In this document: positions 45,586 through 56,838 of the stretch, piece after piece | Position numbering within the stretch: position 1 is the stretch's first letter | How the letters are laid out: each line of letters begins with the position of its first letter | NCBI GenBank assembly: GCA_022410635.1 | Contig: JAJVDF010000345.1 | Span: forward strand, 317,628 to 381,627 | DNA from: Tretioscincus oriximinensis | Lineage: Eukaryota > Chordata > Lepidosauria > Squamata > Gymnophthalmidae | Direction of reading: 5' to 3' | Length of the DNA stretch: 64,000 nt | Program-made: the position numbers and the translations under genes | The notes under the pieces: model-generated | Seen by the model: only the letters and a program-made list of their open reading frames with translations | Databases searched by the model: none | What the model was told of the DNA's origin: nothing

Positions 45586-48470
45586 ATAAGAACATAAGAA
45601 CATAAGAAGATCCATACTGGATCAGGCCACAGCCATTCAAGTCCAGCATTCTGTGTCACACAGAGGTCCACCAAATGCACCTGGGCAATCCGAACAGAGG
45701 AAACCAAATATGCTTTCAGGAGTCCTGCCTCTTGTTCCATTCAGGAGGCAACATCCAGACATCCATCCTACTATCCATTTATACCCTTGGTAGTCCTGTC
45801 TTGAAACTATCCAAGCTGTTGGCTACCACTACCTCTTCAGGAAGTAAATTCCTTTGTCTGTTCTCACTTTTCTACCCAACAGTTTTAAGGAGTGCCCTCT
45901 GGTCCTAGTGTTGTGAGATAGAGAAAACATTTTCTCTATTCACCCTGTCCATCCCATGCAAGATTTTGTACACTTCAATCAGATCACCTCTCTAACGTCG
46001 TCTTTCAAGGCTGAAGAGGCCCAGACGTTGCAGCCTGACTTCATAAGGGAGGTGCTCCAGACTCTTGATCATTTTTGTTGCCTTTTTCTGCACCTTCTCC
46101 AGTTCCAAAATATCCTTCTTGAAATGTGGTGACCAGAATTGAACACAGTATTCCAAATGTGGCCTCACCACTGATTTATAAAGAGGCAAAAAAACATTTG
46201 CTGACTTGTTTTCGATTCCTTTCCTAATTATCCCCAACATGGAATTTGCCTTTTTTGATGCCTTTTTCATTGAATTGTCCATCAGCACCACAAGATCCTT
46301 TTCTTGCTCGGTTCCCATCAGGTGGTAGGAGTAGTTGTGGTTCTTTGCCCCAATATGCATGACCTTGTACTTGCTTAAGTTGAAGTGCATTTGCCACTTT
46401 GATGTCCACTCGCCCAATTTTAATAGATCACTCTGGAGTGCCTTACAATCATTTTCAGTTTTCACTACCCTGAACAGTTTAGTGTAATCAACAAACTTGG
46501 CTACTTCACTATTTACCTTGGCATCCAGATCATTTATAAATATATTGAAAAGCAAGGGTCCCAGTACAGAACCCTGGAGTACCACACTTCTTACCTCTTT
46601 CCACTCAGAGAACTCTCAATTTAATACTACCCTCTGTTTTCTATCTTTTAGCCAGTTTCCAATCCAGGGCAAAGTCTGTCCTCTTATACCATAAGTATGG
46701 AGCTTTTTTAGAAGCCTTTGATGAGGGACTTTATCAAAAGCCTTCTCAAAATCTAGATAGACAATATCAACTGGATCCCCTTTATCTACATGTTTGTTAA
46801 CACTCTCAAAGAATTCTAGCAAGTTGGTAAGGCATGATTTACCTTTGCCGAAGCCATGCTGAGTTTCATTCAGCAATGTGTGCTTCTCCATGTGTTGGTA
46901 ATTTTGTCCTTGATTATTGGTTCCAACACTTTACCTGGAATTGATGTTAAACTGGTGGGTCTCTAATTTGCAGGATCACCCGGGGAAACTTTTCTGAAGA
47001 TTGGTGTTACGTTAGCTACCCTCCAATCTACTGGTACTATGCCTGATCTTAAGGAAAGATTAAATATTTTGGTTAGAAGTTCAGCAATTTTGCATTTGAG
47101 TTCTTTAAGAATTCTTGGGCGAATGCCGTCTGGCCCTGGGGATTTATAAATGTTCAGCTTATTAAGGCTAGCAAGGACCTCCTCCCTTGTTATCTCTATC
47201 CAGTTTAATTCCTCTGGTGTTGTTTCTGAGAAAACTAAATCTGTTGCAGGTAAATTCCCTCTGTCTTCTTCAGTGAAAACTGATGCAAAAATTCATTTAA
47301 CCTCTCTGCAATCTCCACGTTCTCCTTGATTATGCCCTTTTGTCCATTGCTGTCTAGTGGTCTGACTGCTTTCCTGGTAGGATTCTTATTTCTGATATAT
47401 TTGAAAAAGTCCTTATTATTTCTTTTAATATTCTTTGCAATGTGCTCCTCAAAGTTTTTCTTTGCATCCCTGACTACTACCTTGCATTTGGTTTGCAACA
47501 GTTTTTGCTCCCTTCTGTTCGCCTTCCACTTTTTAAATGAGTTTCTCTTCATTCTAATTACTTCCTTTACTGCAGAGGTAAGCCATACGGGTGTCTTCTT
47601 GGACTTGGCAGAACCCTTTCTTCTCTTGGGAATGCATTTTATTTGAGCTTCCAATATTGTATTTACAAACAATTTCCACGCTTTTTGAAGGGACTGGACT
47701 TTTCTCACTTTCAATTTTAATTTTTTTTAACCATTTTCCTCATTTTGGGAAAATTTCCTCCTGTTCATTACTTAGGACTAAATCCAGGATTCCCTTTTGC
47801 CCTGGTTGGTTCTAAAACCACCTGCTCTAGGAAGCAATCAGTTAGCATGTGTAAGAATTTTATTTCTTTTTCATGAGTTGAACAAGAGTTTGCCCAATCA
47901 ATGTGTGGATAGTTGAAGTCTCCCATTATTACTACCCTTCCCTTTTTGGAAGCTTCAATGACCTCATGATCCAAATGAGTATCGCTTTCAGGTGTTTGTT
48001 TAGGAGGCCAGTAGCATACTCCCAATATTAGACTTTTTTTCTGACCTAATAATGCTATCCACAGTGCTTCTGTGGATGGGTCCGTTTTACTTGGAAATTC
48101 CAGTTTGTAGGATTCAACCTCTTCTTTAACATACAAAGCTAAACCACCACGTCTCCCTTTCCTATCTTTTCTGTATAGTTTGTAACCTGGGATTACTGTA
48201 TCCCATTGGTTTTCTTCTGTCCACCAGGTTTCAGATATGCCAATAATATCGACATTATTGTCAATCACTAAGCATTCCAACTCCCCTATTTTTGCTTGGA
48301 GGCTTCTGGCATTTGCATACAGCCCTTTATATGCCCTTCGGTGCAAGTTTGACCCTGTAAATTTGTGAGAAACCACAGTTTGCTCATTACAGCTTTTTAC
48401 TTGAATACTACATCCGGGTTCACCCTCCAATACTATACTATCTGCATAATTCTGTTCCTCAGCAATTGCA
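45586..48470 (-). repeat. CR1-like LINE, longest copy: endonuclease, linker, reverse transcriptase, 3' UTR
   Basis: Reading the minus strand from 48430 downward, an apurinic-like endonuclease region has NARSLQAKIGELE, IIGISETWW, RRGGLALYVKEE and IMGDFNYPHIDW (48430-47768). A basic linker with SFKKWKANRREQKLLQ and FFKYIRNKN follows (47714-47235). Next come reverse transcriptase blocks HGFGKGKSCLTNLLEF and YLDFEKAFDKVPHQRLLKKL (46891-46616) and LFNIFINDLD with FVDYTK where FADDTK is expected (46585-45992). The 3' UTR ends in aacataag repeats at 45588. At least four frame breaks and the altered catalytic motif make it inactive. The 5' boundary near 48470 is uncertain. Confidence 0.94.
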
Positions 48471-49439
48471 TGGGACAGGAATAGCTATCCACAATTGTTT
48501 TCTAAAATTATGTATTAAAGAAGCCCTAAATTATCCCTTACTTTGAAAGGGAGAGGTTCCTTGCAAGGATATAATCTTGTCACTACAATTTTACAGCGTG
48601 ACTTACGGAATCACATTTGCCACTTAAGAACCAACTTGTTACTCTTGAACACAGAATTGCCTTCCTATCACGCCTCTGCCCCACCTCCACTGAGATCTCA
48701 GCCTTGACAAAGCTGCCGTTTGCAAGCAGGGTGTACAGTGAAAAGCAAGGTGATGCTATCAATAATGCAAGACATGTGGAAAGGAAGTGTGAAAGGTTCT
48801 GTGATAGAGTTTCATCTCCCACTTCATAAATTCTTTAACACCCTCAATTCCCTGAAGTCTCTTCTGGTCGTAACCTTGGACCATGTACCCATAAGCCTTG
48901 AGTATTGATTTTCTCATTAACTGCAAATTCACTCCCTTGGAAATTCCTGAGCTTTTGCGAAACCTCCAATAAATGCGGATGTATTCTTCAGAAGAGTCCT
49001 CCAAGGGAATGTGAGCGTGGCTGATAAGTACTGTACTTTCAAGGTAGCAATAAAATGCAAGCAGGAGTATTGTTATTGAGAGTCCAAGGAAGGGAAGCTT
49101 TTGTGATTGGTTATTAAGAAGCTGCATAGGTGTGAACATGTGGAGGGTTTTTTATTTTATTTATTTATTGCTTTGGGGTTTACACCACCTTCTCCCACTC
49201 ACAGCCTTAGATCTTCCCATGAGTCCCACCTCCTTCATCTGTCAAAGGGGTGTGGAGTCATGTGTTGACTCTTCTTGCAGAGATGGAAAGATGCACGAGA
49301 ATCTTTTACATGCATGACTATTTGTCTCATGCATAAGCATTTCTCCCTCCTCTCCGCCTCCCTCCACCACCTGTTGTCATTTCCGGCGCCCTGTCCACCA
49401 CTCCATGTCATTTCTGGTTCTGCTTTTCAGGAATGCCAC
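48471..49439. other. Intron, nothing recognised
   Basis: About 1 kb with overlapping short open frames and no family match. A TTTATTTAT run is near 49150. Confidence 0.4.
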
Positions 49440-49805
49440 CTTAATGATGCATATGGCCAGAAGACTTGTGGTGATAGTCCCCAAGTGTGGAATTTTCTCC
49501 CCTCTGAGGTGTGTCAGCCACTTACGCTGTACATATTCAGACAGCTGGTGATATCTGTTTGCCTTCGCTTTCAGACTGGCCCAAAATCCCCCTTCTCGTT
49601 GAATGCGTTCTTACTATTTTAATTATTCTGTTCAAACTGTCTTACCGTCTTTTTTTGTCACCTGCCCTGAAATCGCTTGGTATAGGGTAGAATCTGTACA
49701 TATAAAAAAAGGTGTGGGGGGAGTTCAACATTCCAATGTGTTTTTATTGTTAACTGCCCCGAGACCTTGGGGTATAGGGTGGTATAGAAATGTAAATGAT
49801 AGATA
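49440..49805 (+). repeat. L2-clade LINE 3' end plus a second L2 tip
   Basis: 'agtgtggaattttctcccct' and 'ttggtatagggtagaatctg' (49440-49705) are one L2 3' end. 'aactgccccgagaccttggg' and the tail at 49740-49805 are another. Confidence 0.75.
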
Positions 49806-49839
49806 AATAATGATCAATGACAAGGCTTGAAAGTTTGGG

Positions 49840-50110
49840 AGCTCTAGAGACCAGAGTTTTGGGTTGGAAACTGGCTTAAAGACAGAGATAACAAAGGGAA
49901 GTAATAAATGGACAGTTCACTGGCTGGAAAGATGTGAGACGTGGAATACCCCAGGGTTCAGTACAGGGAGGGAAAGGAAGGAAAGGAAGGAAGAACAAAG
50001 GAATGAATGATTAAAAGGTGGAACGGAAAGAAGGAAGAAACAAAGAAGGAAAGGATGAGGGAAGGAAAGAAAAACAGAAAGAAAAAAGTAACAAAACAAA
50101 GAAGCACCAA
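49840..50110 (+). repeat. LINE reverse transcriptase fragment fused to GGAA-rich purine tract, copy 2
   Basis: 'taataaatggacagttcact' and 'gtggaataccccagggttca' (a RT PQGS region) lead directly into aggaaggaaaggaagg-type sequence to 50110. The junction matches that at 21485. Confidence 0.75.
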
Positions 50111-50284
50111 GTGAAAGAGTGAAGGCATGGGCTGCATCCTCACCTATCTATTCCCTCTGCTCTGCGAACGCTTAAAAAACCAAGCGCGTTGGCTGTCCGT
50201 CCCCATCACCTTTACAAATCTATACAATTTGCATAAGCCCAGCTCTCTAGTCCTCCAGAGAGATTTTCTTTTACGACTTTAAAG

Positions 50285-50442
50285 TGGGGGCTGTTTATAT
50301 CAGAGGAGATGCCCTGACTAAATACTGCACAGGAAAGACCTTTAAAGCCCATGTAAGACTGGTTATGCGTAGATCTGTGGGTAAGAAGGAAGGTAAACTT
50401 ACCTCCAAAGTGCAGGAAACAGAATGTGGGAATCCCCCACAG
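50285..50442 (+). repeat. Unclassified repeat, copy 2
   Basis: It is collinear with the minus strand of 41141-41337 ('gtaaacttacctccaaagtg', cagaatgtggg). The ends gtgggggctg and atcccccac are partly inverse. Confidence 0.6.
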
Positions 50443-50481
50443 ATGGGAGCAAGGGATGAGGAGTGACTAGGGCACATTGCA

Positions 50482-51074
50482 TTAGAAGAAGAAGAAGAAG
50501 AAGAAGAAGAAGAAGAAGAANNNNNNNNNNNNNNNNNNNNNNNNNNNNNNNNNNNNNNNNNNNNNNNNNNNNNNNNNNNNNNNNNNNNNNNNNNNNNNNN
50601 NNNNNNNNNNNNNNNNNNNNNNNNNNNNNNNNNNNNNNNNNNNNNNNNNNNNNNNNNNNNNNNNNNNNNNNNNNNNNNNNNNNNNNNNNNNNNNNNNNNN
50701 NNNNNNNNNNNNNNNNNNNNNNNNNNNNNNNNNNNNNNNNNNNNNNNNNNNNNNNNNNNNNNNNNNNNNNNNNNNNNNNNNNNNNNNNNNNNNNNNNNNN
50801 NNNNNNNNNNNNNNNNNNNNNNNNNNNNNNNNNNNNNNNNNNNNNNNNNNNNNNNNNNNNNNNNNNNNNNNNNNNNNNNNNNNNNNNNNNNNNNNNNNNN
50901 NNNNNNNNNNNNNNNNNNNNNNNNNNNNNNNNNNNNNNNNNNNNNNNNNNNNNNNNNNNNNNNNNNNNNNNNNNNNNNNNAAGAAGAAGAAGAAGAAGAA
51001 GAAGAAGAAGAAGAAGAAGAAGAAGAAGAAGAAGAAGAAGAAGAAGAAGAAGAAGAAGAAGAAGAAGAAGAAGA
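50482..51074. repeat. (GAA)n microsatellite spanning a 460-base assembly gap
   Basis: About 13 GAA units (50482-50520), then N at 50521-50980, then about 31 GAA units to 51074. It is continuous with a minus-strand SINE tail. The true repeat length is unknown because the gap interrupts it. Confidence 0.95.
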
Positions 51075-51370
51075 ACTTGGTTCTTATACCCGGCTTTTTT
51101 CACCTTTCAAAGGGACTCAAAGCGGCTTACAAGGATATATTTTTGCCCGAAGGCTCACATTCTATCTTCCCCACCAGGCTCTGGTGGTTCCCATGTATCT
51201 ACTAGCAGTCAATTGCAATTTCTTGCAATTCATGCTTTCGAATAGCTGGGTTGGCTAGAGCTACAGGCTAGTGGAAGGTGCTCACCCCTCCCCACTTCCA
51301 ACACAGGGCTTCGAAACCCCATCTTCCAGGCGAGAGACGAATTCCTAAGCAACTGAGCTATCCGTGCCCA
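51075..51370 (-). repeat. tRNA-like SINE carrying the (GAA)n tail
   Basis: Body 'acaaggatatatttttgccc', 'gttgcttgcaattc'-type centre, and head ending 'ctaagcaactgagctatcc'. Full length and well conserved. Confidence 0.93.
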
Positions 51371-52129
51371 TAACGTAATGGGTTAATTTCACTAGGATAA
51401 ATATAAGTAAGTAAATAAATTGCTAAAACAAGAATAATAGCAATTGTTTATTTACAGATAACACCCTGTTTATTCACAGATTAATACCCACAGGAAGGCT
51501 TCTTGCCTCCATGGCTGCAGGCATGGACGTTTCGCAGAACATCAGCAAAAGAATATTCTGGGGCAAAGGAGCTTTTTCCATTAACACATGGCGTGGAGTC
51601 ATCATGACGATACCACCATCGTACCAGAAAACCTTGTGCGCTTGTAGCCTTTAGTGCAGTCAATTATGCTCCATGGTTTGGCTTGGAAACGGGAAATGGC
51701 TCTCTGACGGAAAAGGAGTTCAGTTAAATTTGATCAGATTTTACAAGGTGTTTTCAAAATCAGATTATGACCCTTGCAAAGCATAGAAAGATTATTTATT
51801 CTCTCATCCCAGAGAAATAAAACAAATCCTTTCTTTTATGGAAGTAAGTAATTCTGTATCATGCACTGCTGAACCATAATTTGTATTCCCCTCTCCCCTA
51901 TAATAATTGTGCTAGTTGTGCTATTTGTGATTAATGGATATTATGGCACATAATTAAAAATATCATTTTATAGAATTTTGATTTTTCACTCTTTTTCCAA
52001 CAGTGTTTTAGAAGGAAGGATGGAAGGAAGGAAAGAAGGCTTGCTTTTAAGGAGGATCTTCTGAGGGATGATATATTTAACTGCTTATGTCTCTCCTTCC
52101 ACATTAAGAGTAAGAGCTACACTAGAAGC
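51371..52129. other. Intron containing a weak dispersed repeat
   Basis: Positions 51485-51612 align in order with 7075-7240 (cacaggaaggct, tgcaggcat, aaaggagctttttcc, gagtcatcat). The rest is AT-rich and unrecognised. Confidence 0.45.
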
Positions 52130-52390
52130 GCTAAAAAAAATTAGAGTATAAGGTTCATTTTTGTCCGAAGGTTTACATCTCTTATATCTTCCCCACCAGA
52201 TTAGTGGTGCTACTCATGAATCTACTTGAAATGTAGACTGCAAATCTATTTTCTTTTGAAAAGCTGAATTGGCTGGAGCTGAGGCCAGCAGAGGGCACTC
52301 ACCCTCCTCCATGGCCAACACAGGCTTTGAGAATGTCTCTCTCAGTTGAAAGACCATTGCTCTTAACCTCTGCGCCAAAGAATATCCTAA
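52130..52390 (-). repeat. tRNA-like SINE, older subtype
   Basis: 'gtccgaaggtttacatctct', 'ttggctggagctgaggccag', 'gggcactcaccctcctccat' and a head ending 'gctcttaacctctgcgcc'. Confidence 0.85.
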
Positions 52391-52649
52391 CTTTGGATAT
52401 GATCACAATGTTCTTTTAAGGGGCATCCAATTTCTGGGATTCCCCCATTCATAGACACTGAAATAAAAATTCCATCTCAAAAGGTTTTAACAATAGGAAC
52501 CTTGCCTTGCCTTCCTTTGTTGTTGTTATCTTCCTTGCTTGCCTCCAATTGGCTATTTCTGCAGCTGGTCCAACTTTCCTAGGCCTTGACTGCCATAGCA
52601 AATTGAGATTGGTTTAAGAACCCCAAGCTCTCCCACTGCATCTGATCCA
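52391..52649. other. Intron, nothing recognised
   Basis: No element noted. Confidence 0.4.
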
Positions 52650-53090
52650 AACTGTCTGGTCCCTCTGCTCTGGGATATACCCTCAGATATCTGTAGACAG
52701 CTATCAGGTTTTCTCACAGTCTTCGCTTCTGCAGACTAAACATCCCTAGTCCGGGAAAGGGGCTAGTAGCACTTGGAAGCTAACAGTAGAAAAGTAGGTG
52801 GCTTAAGCTTTCGTAGACACGTCTACTTCTTCAGATTCCACATAGGATATGGTTTCTAGATGAATCACCATACCTCATTTGCTCAAACTTGCTCTAGTTT
52901 ATCCATGTTCTTTTTAAATTGGGGTGTCCAGAATTGAACATTGTACTCTGCGTCTGGTCTGACCAAAGTGGTGTAGAGAGGAATTACCACGGGATTAAAA
53001 TTCTTCGTTACTCTTAATACATCCCAGGATTGTATTTGCTCCACTCGATACTGCATTAGATGCTCACAGGCTATTCTGCTCTCAACCTAG
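52650..53090 (-). repeat. CR1 LINE fragment interrupted by the 'aagctttcgtagac' repeat
   Basis: 'cagctatcaggttttctcac' and 'cttctgcagactaaacatcc' are minus-strand CR1 ORF2. At 52752-52848 a single arm of the palindromic family ('cttaagctttcgtagacacg', 'tctacttcttcagattcc') intervenes. CR1 continues with 'ttggggtgtccagaattgaa' to about 53085. Confidence 0.8.
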
Positions 53091-53804
53091 TATGGAGGAG
53101 TGGGAGCAAAGTGTGAATAGAATGTTTGATCAATACTTGGTGTCGCATTAGGCTTGATGCTACTTCATTTTTCCGTTTCAGAAACCTTCTCACATCAGCC
53201 CTCTTTTCAGCATGAACAAGGTAGTTTCTTTCCCTCTGCATCTTTTTTCCTGTGGCATCTTTTCTATCTGAGCTCCTGCCACCACCTAGAAATGGAGATA
53301 TAGGCCTCCTCCAGATGAACTGTTTAAATCCGGAATAACCCAATTGTCCATTGTATTGCCGCTCCACTGCATGCCTGATTGGGTGTGCACAATCTCCTCA
53401 TTTATAGAGTAGTAGAACTTAATTAACAGCATCCAGAACACAGGAACAGAAAACCAATGGTTGTTTCTTCTCTTGCAAAAAAAAAATCTAGTCCACACAA
53501 AGCAGTTCTTTCCAGAAGGAAGGTACAGGCTTTGTTTAAATATTTAATCAGCAAGACACTTAAGTAAATCAGTGTCACAGCTCACAAAATAGTCATTCCA
53601 AGAGGATCTCCAGCAAGAAAGGAAAAATAGAACTGCAGTAAGCAAGTAGTGAGAAAATCGTATCTACAAAGTTGGACATGCGCAGTATACAAGGCCACAT
53701 AGTTACAAGAACTGAACTGAGAGGTAAGGTGATGGACACCTGGCTTTTGTTGGAGTTACCTGGCAGTTAATATCCTAACAGATAATTTTATTTATCCCAA
53801 CCTG
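53091..53804. other. Intron, nothing recognised
   Basis: No convincing repeat or coding match over about 0.7 kb. Confidence 0.4.
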
Positions 53805-54003
53805 ATTGGATGCTCTTTCCCTTTCCCCTCATGTGTCTGAGCTCCACATGTCTTTCCTTGAACCTGAGCCAAGTGTGCATGCCTCGCCTGAAATCCTGGT
53901 TGAATTCTCACCTTTTCCTGTCTGTCCCTGCACACGCGCGCCGCACCACCTCCATTTATTTTCAAGGAAAAGAGACGCCTTCTCCATTAGCAGCTTGTAA
54001 CTA
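53805..54003. repeat. Unclassified dispersed repeat, copy 2 of a pair
   Basis: It is collinear with 21655-21855 (tttcccctcatg, 'gaattctcaccttttcctgt', cagcttgtaacta). Confidence 0.55.
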
Positions 54004-54719
54004 TTATCAGAAAAACCCGGGGATTGCTGAGGCGCATTCGGTTTGATGTAACTGCCATAGTTGTAAATATCTCAATTGAAGGGGGGCATAGCCTTCATTA
54101 TTGCAGTGACTGCAGTTTCCTGGGCAGAATATCCCATCAGCGAACAAAAGCCTTGTTCATTTAAGTTTTTTATGCCTTCGAATTGCCATTTGATTCTATA
54201 CCACCCATAACCACATCCAGAAAATGGGCCAGCAGCTCATGGCTTGAGCCCTCTGGGCCTTTTTCTAGTCAGACATTCTTTCCCCCCCTGCTTTGAAAAA
54301 CTGGTTGCTAAAGACAACAGCCTTCGTGTAGACTAAGAAGAGGCCTCCCCCGATTGTCATGCCGCATCAACTCTTTGTTCTGTTCAGTAGACAAAGAGAA
54401 AGTGAAATAATGTCATGACCCAATAAAATTGAAGTCTGTAGGCATAGACCTCTGTTAGTGTTTCAGCTGGTTCTAGGCAGATGACAAAATGTCACAGGAA
54501 ATACAGGGCTAATTTACTCTTGCGGAAGATTATTCTCGGTAGGAAATAAAAAAGATCAATGTCGGGTATTAATGGGAACGTGCACATGGCTCCTGCTGGG
54601 CTTGGATTTCCATCAGTTCCACTTTTGCTTTCAGAAATCAGGTTCTGATCACCGGCTGTCTCTATCCTCCATGTAAGCTTATTTCTGGAAAATTAGCTCT
54701 AGCAACCTCTGAAGAGCAG
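54004..54719. other. Intron, nothing recognised
   Basis: No element noted. A small LINE remnant ('acaaggggaagtaatttttc') lies just after, at about 54720-54770. Confidence 0.4.
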
Positions 54720-54814
54720 AAGAGTTAGGACCGACAAGGGGAAGTAATTTTTCACCCAGAAGTCCATCTGGGTTCACTGATGATTCATAGGTTAAGAAAT
54801 GGTCTTTCAACTGA

Positions 54815-55121
54815 AGAAGAAGAAAGAAGAAGAAGAAGAAGAACTGAGTCCTTATATCCATCTCAGCAATGCCCGCTTTTCCCACTTTTCAAAGGGACTC
54901 AAAGCGGCTTACAAGGGTATTTTACCCGAAGACTGACATTCTATCTTCCCCACCAGGCTGTGGTGGATCCCATTTATCTACTTGCAGTCAGTTGCAATTT
55001 CCTAGGTTGACTAGAGCTACAGGCTAGGAGAAGGTGCTCACCCCTCCCCATGTCTTACACAAGGCTTTGAAACCCCAACTCCCAGGTGAGAGACTGTCTC
55101 CTTAGCGACTGAGCCATTCGA
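54815..55121 (-). repeat. tRNA-like SINE with GAA tail
   Basis: The tail is gaagaagaagaaagaagaag, the body 'tcaaagggactcaaagcggc', and the head ends 'ccttagcgactgagccattc'. It abuts a plus-strand SINE head to head. Confidence 0.92.
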
Positions 55122-55350
55122 GTCTCATTCTCAAAGCCCTGTGTTGGCTGTGGAGAGGGATGAGTGCCCTCTATTGGCCTTAGCTTTAGCCAACCTAGTT
55201 GTTTGAAAACAAAAGGAATTTTGTGCATGGGAACCTCCACAAAGTGTGTGTGTGGGAAGAGAATCGATGTACGCCTTCAAGTGAAAATTAACCTTATAAG
55301 CTGCTTTGGAAAAGAGGGGGACAGAAACACCAGATTCATCTTCTTCCTCT
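55122..55350 (+). repeat. tRNA-like SINE, head to head with its neighbour
   Basis: It starts at the B-box region 'ttctcaaagccctgtgttgg' (extreme head missing), has 'gtgccctctattggccttag', and ends in 'aaattaaccttataagctgc' and a ttcatcttcttcctcttcc tail. Confidence 0.88.
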
Positions 55351-55520
55351 TCCTCATTTGTCTATGCAATTTACAAATAGAACAGAGGTGGTGATAGCAA
55401 CCAATGAGGATTCCAGAGTGCCCCCTGGTTCTAGTTTTACGTAATAGAGTCAGGAGCATACATTTAATCCAACTTCGGACTAGCAAAATTGGATTAAAGA
55501 ACGAAAAATGTTTAGTTACA

Positions 55521-55893
55521 GACCCTGTCCACAGCGGGCTTGTCTCGTATTGGAGCCTGCCATAGCCTACACTGGCATGTGGATGGCCAAGTTCTGTCCT
55601 GAGATATAGCCCAGAATAATTTATTTATTTATATGTACTTGTATCCCGCCCTTTACCCGAAGGTCTCAGGGCAGCCAACCATTGGGTGGCGCAAATAGCT
55701 TTTGTTGCTTTCTCCACAACAGACACCCTGTGGAGTAGGTGGGGCTGAAAGAGTTCAAGCAACTATGACTGGCCCAGGGTCATGGAGGAGTGGGGAATCG
55801 AACCTGGAGACTACAAGATACGAGTCCAACGCTCTAACCACTGCACCAAATTGGCTCTGAAAAATAAATAAAACTCAGTGTAGGCAAGACCCT
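55521..55893. mobile_element. GGCCCTGTCCCC-family MITE split by a Sauria-like SINE
   Basis: 'gaccctgtccacagcgggct' and 'gagatatagcccagaataa' form the left part to 55619. The right end 'aactcagtgtaggcaagacc' resumes after the SINE. The same two parts are contiguous at 26840-26869. Confidence 0.75.
55617..55857 (-). repeat. Sauria-like tRNA-derived SINE, full length
   Basis: On the minus strand the head has a Pol III A box (ttggtgcagtggttagagcg) and B box (ggttcgattcc) separated as in a tRNA. Then come 'ccctgggccagtcatagttg', 'ccacagggtgtctgttgtgg', and an L2-like 3' end 'ccttcgggtaaagggcggga' with a taaataaataaatt tail. Confidence 0.93.
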
Positions 55894-55981
55894 TGTTTAG
55901 TCCAGTTGTTCAGGACTGAACTTGGATTATAAGTACATGTCTGACTCTGGACAGAGAAAAAAATAATTCCTTTCCTGTGTG

Positions 55982-56205
55982 GATACTGCCTAAGAATGTT
56001 CATAACAATAATAACATTTATTTATAAGGCCGTTTTTGCCAAAAAAGCTTTGTTGCATTTTCCACAACAAACAGCCTGTGAAGTGGGTGCCTGATACCCT
56101 CACATGGAAAGCTTATTTTGTATTCTGTTTTTACTGTCGTTATCCTCCCTGTATGACCTTCTGCTATAGGGTGGGATAAAAGATTACACACACACACAAA
56201 CATAC
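55982..56205. repeat. Sauria-like SINE remnant followed by an L2 3' tip
   Basis: The part at 55995-56095 ('gcattttccacaacaaacag') matches the minus-strand SINE. 'ttctgctatagggtgggata' (56158-56180, plus strand) is an L2 3' end with a (CA)n tail. Confidence 0.65.
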
Positions 56206-56756
56206 TTTGCTTAATCTGCTTAATATGCTACACATTCATGGAAACCTTCGGAAAGCCCGTATATCACCTCATGGCATTCAGAGAACTGGGGTGCCCTAAA
56301 ATTTCTCCTATTCCTTTGTTTTACCCACTACCCAGATGAAGATTCGGAGAGAACCATGGTAAGCAAATCACCGAATTTGGAGAAGTGAAGGATTTATCTG
56401 CCACATTACTCCAGTGGATTTTCTTCAGCAGCAGCATGCTTCGGCTGGGTTGTATATCAGGTTGTTAAAAGGCATCAACATGACACACTTAGAGTCAGCT
56501 GGAATCAGAATTGCAGATTTAGGCCAATGATGCATTCAGCAAGTGATTATCACCCTCTGCAAACTATGAAGGCAAATTCTTCATTTTATGCAAATACAGC
56601 TCTCATGGTGCACATAATAATTTAGGGACACAACTATTCAGGGGAAGAAACGCACAAGATAAAAATGCAAGCAGTGTTCCAAGCTGCAATATGTTTTGAG
56701 AACAAGGGCCTTTTTTCATAGTAAGTTATATTCAGTTCCAGGAAGGACTGTAAGAG
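56206..56756. other. Intron, nothing recognised
   Basis: No repeat recognised in about 0.55 kb. Confidence 0.4.
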
Positions 56757-56838
56757 TACGAATATCCCTGCTGAATGGGGCTACAGCCCATCTTGTCCAG
56801 CATTCTGTCACACAATGGCCCACCAATGGCACCTGGAC
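56757..56838 (-). repeat. CR1-like LINE 3' UTR tip
   Basis: 'tgctgaatggggctacagcc' and 'gtccagcattctgtcacaca' carry the family signature, tail lost. Confidence 0.75.

Noticed and set aside
47768..48430. 220-residue protein resembling an exonuclease/phosphatase
   Set aside because: It is the endonuclease domain of a decayed CR1-like LINE, not a host gene.
50399..51245. Poly-Leu and poly-Arg open frames on both strands
   Set aside because: Translation of a GAA/TTC microsatellite and N gap.
55617..55857. tRNA gene
   Set aside because: A and B boxes are present but there is no full cloverleaf and a SINE body follows; it is a SINE head.
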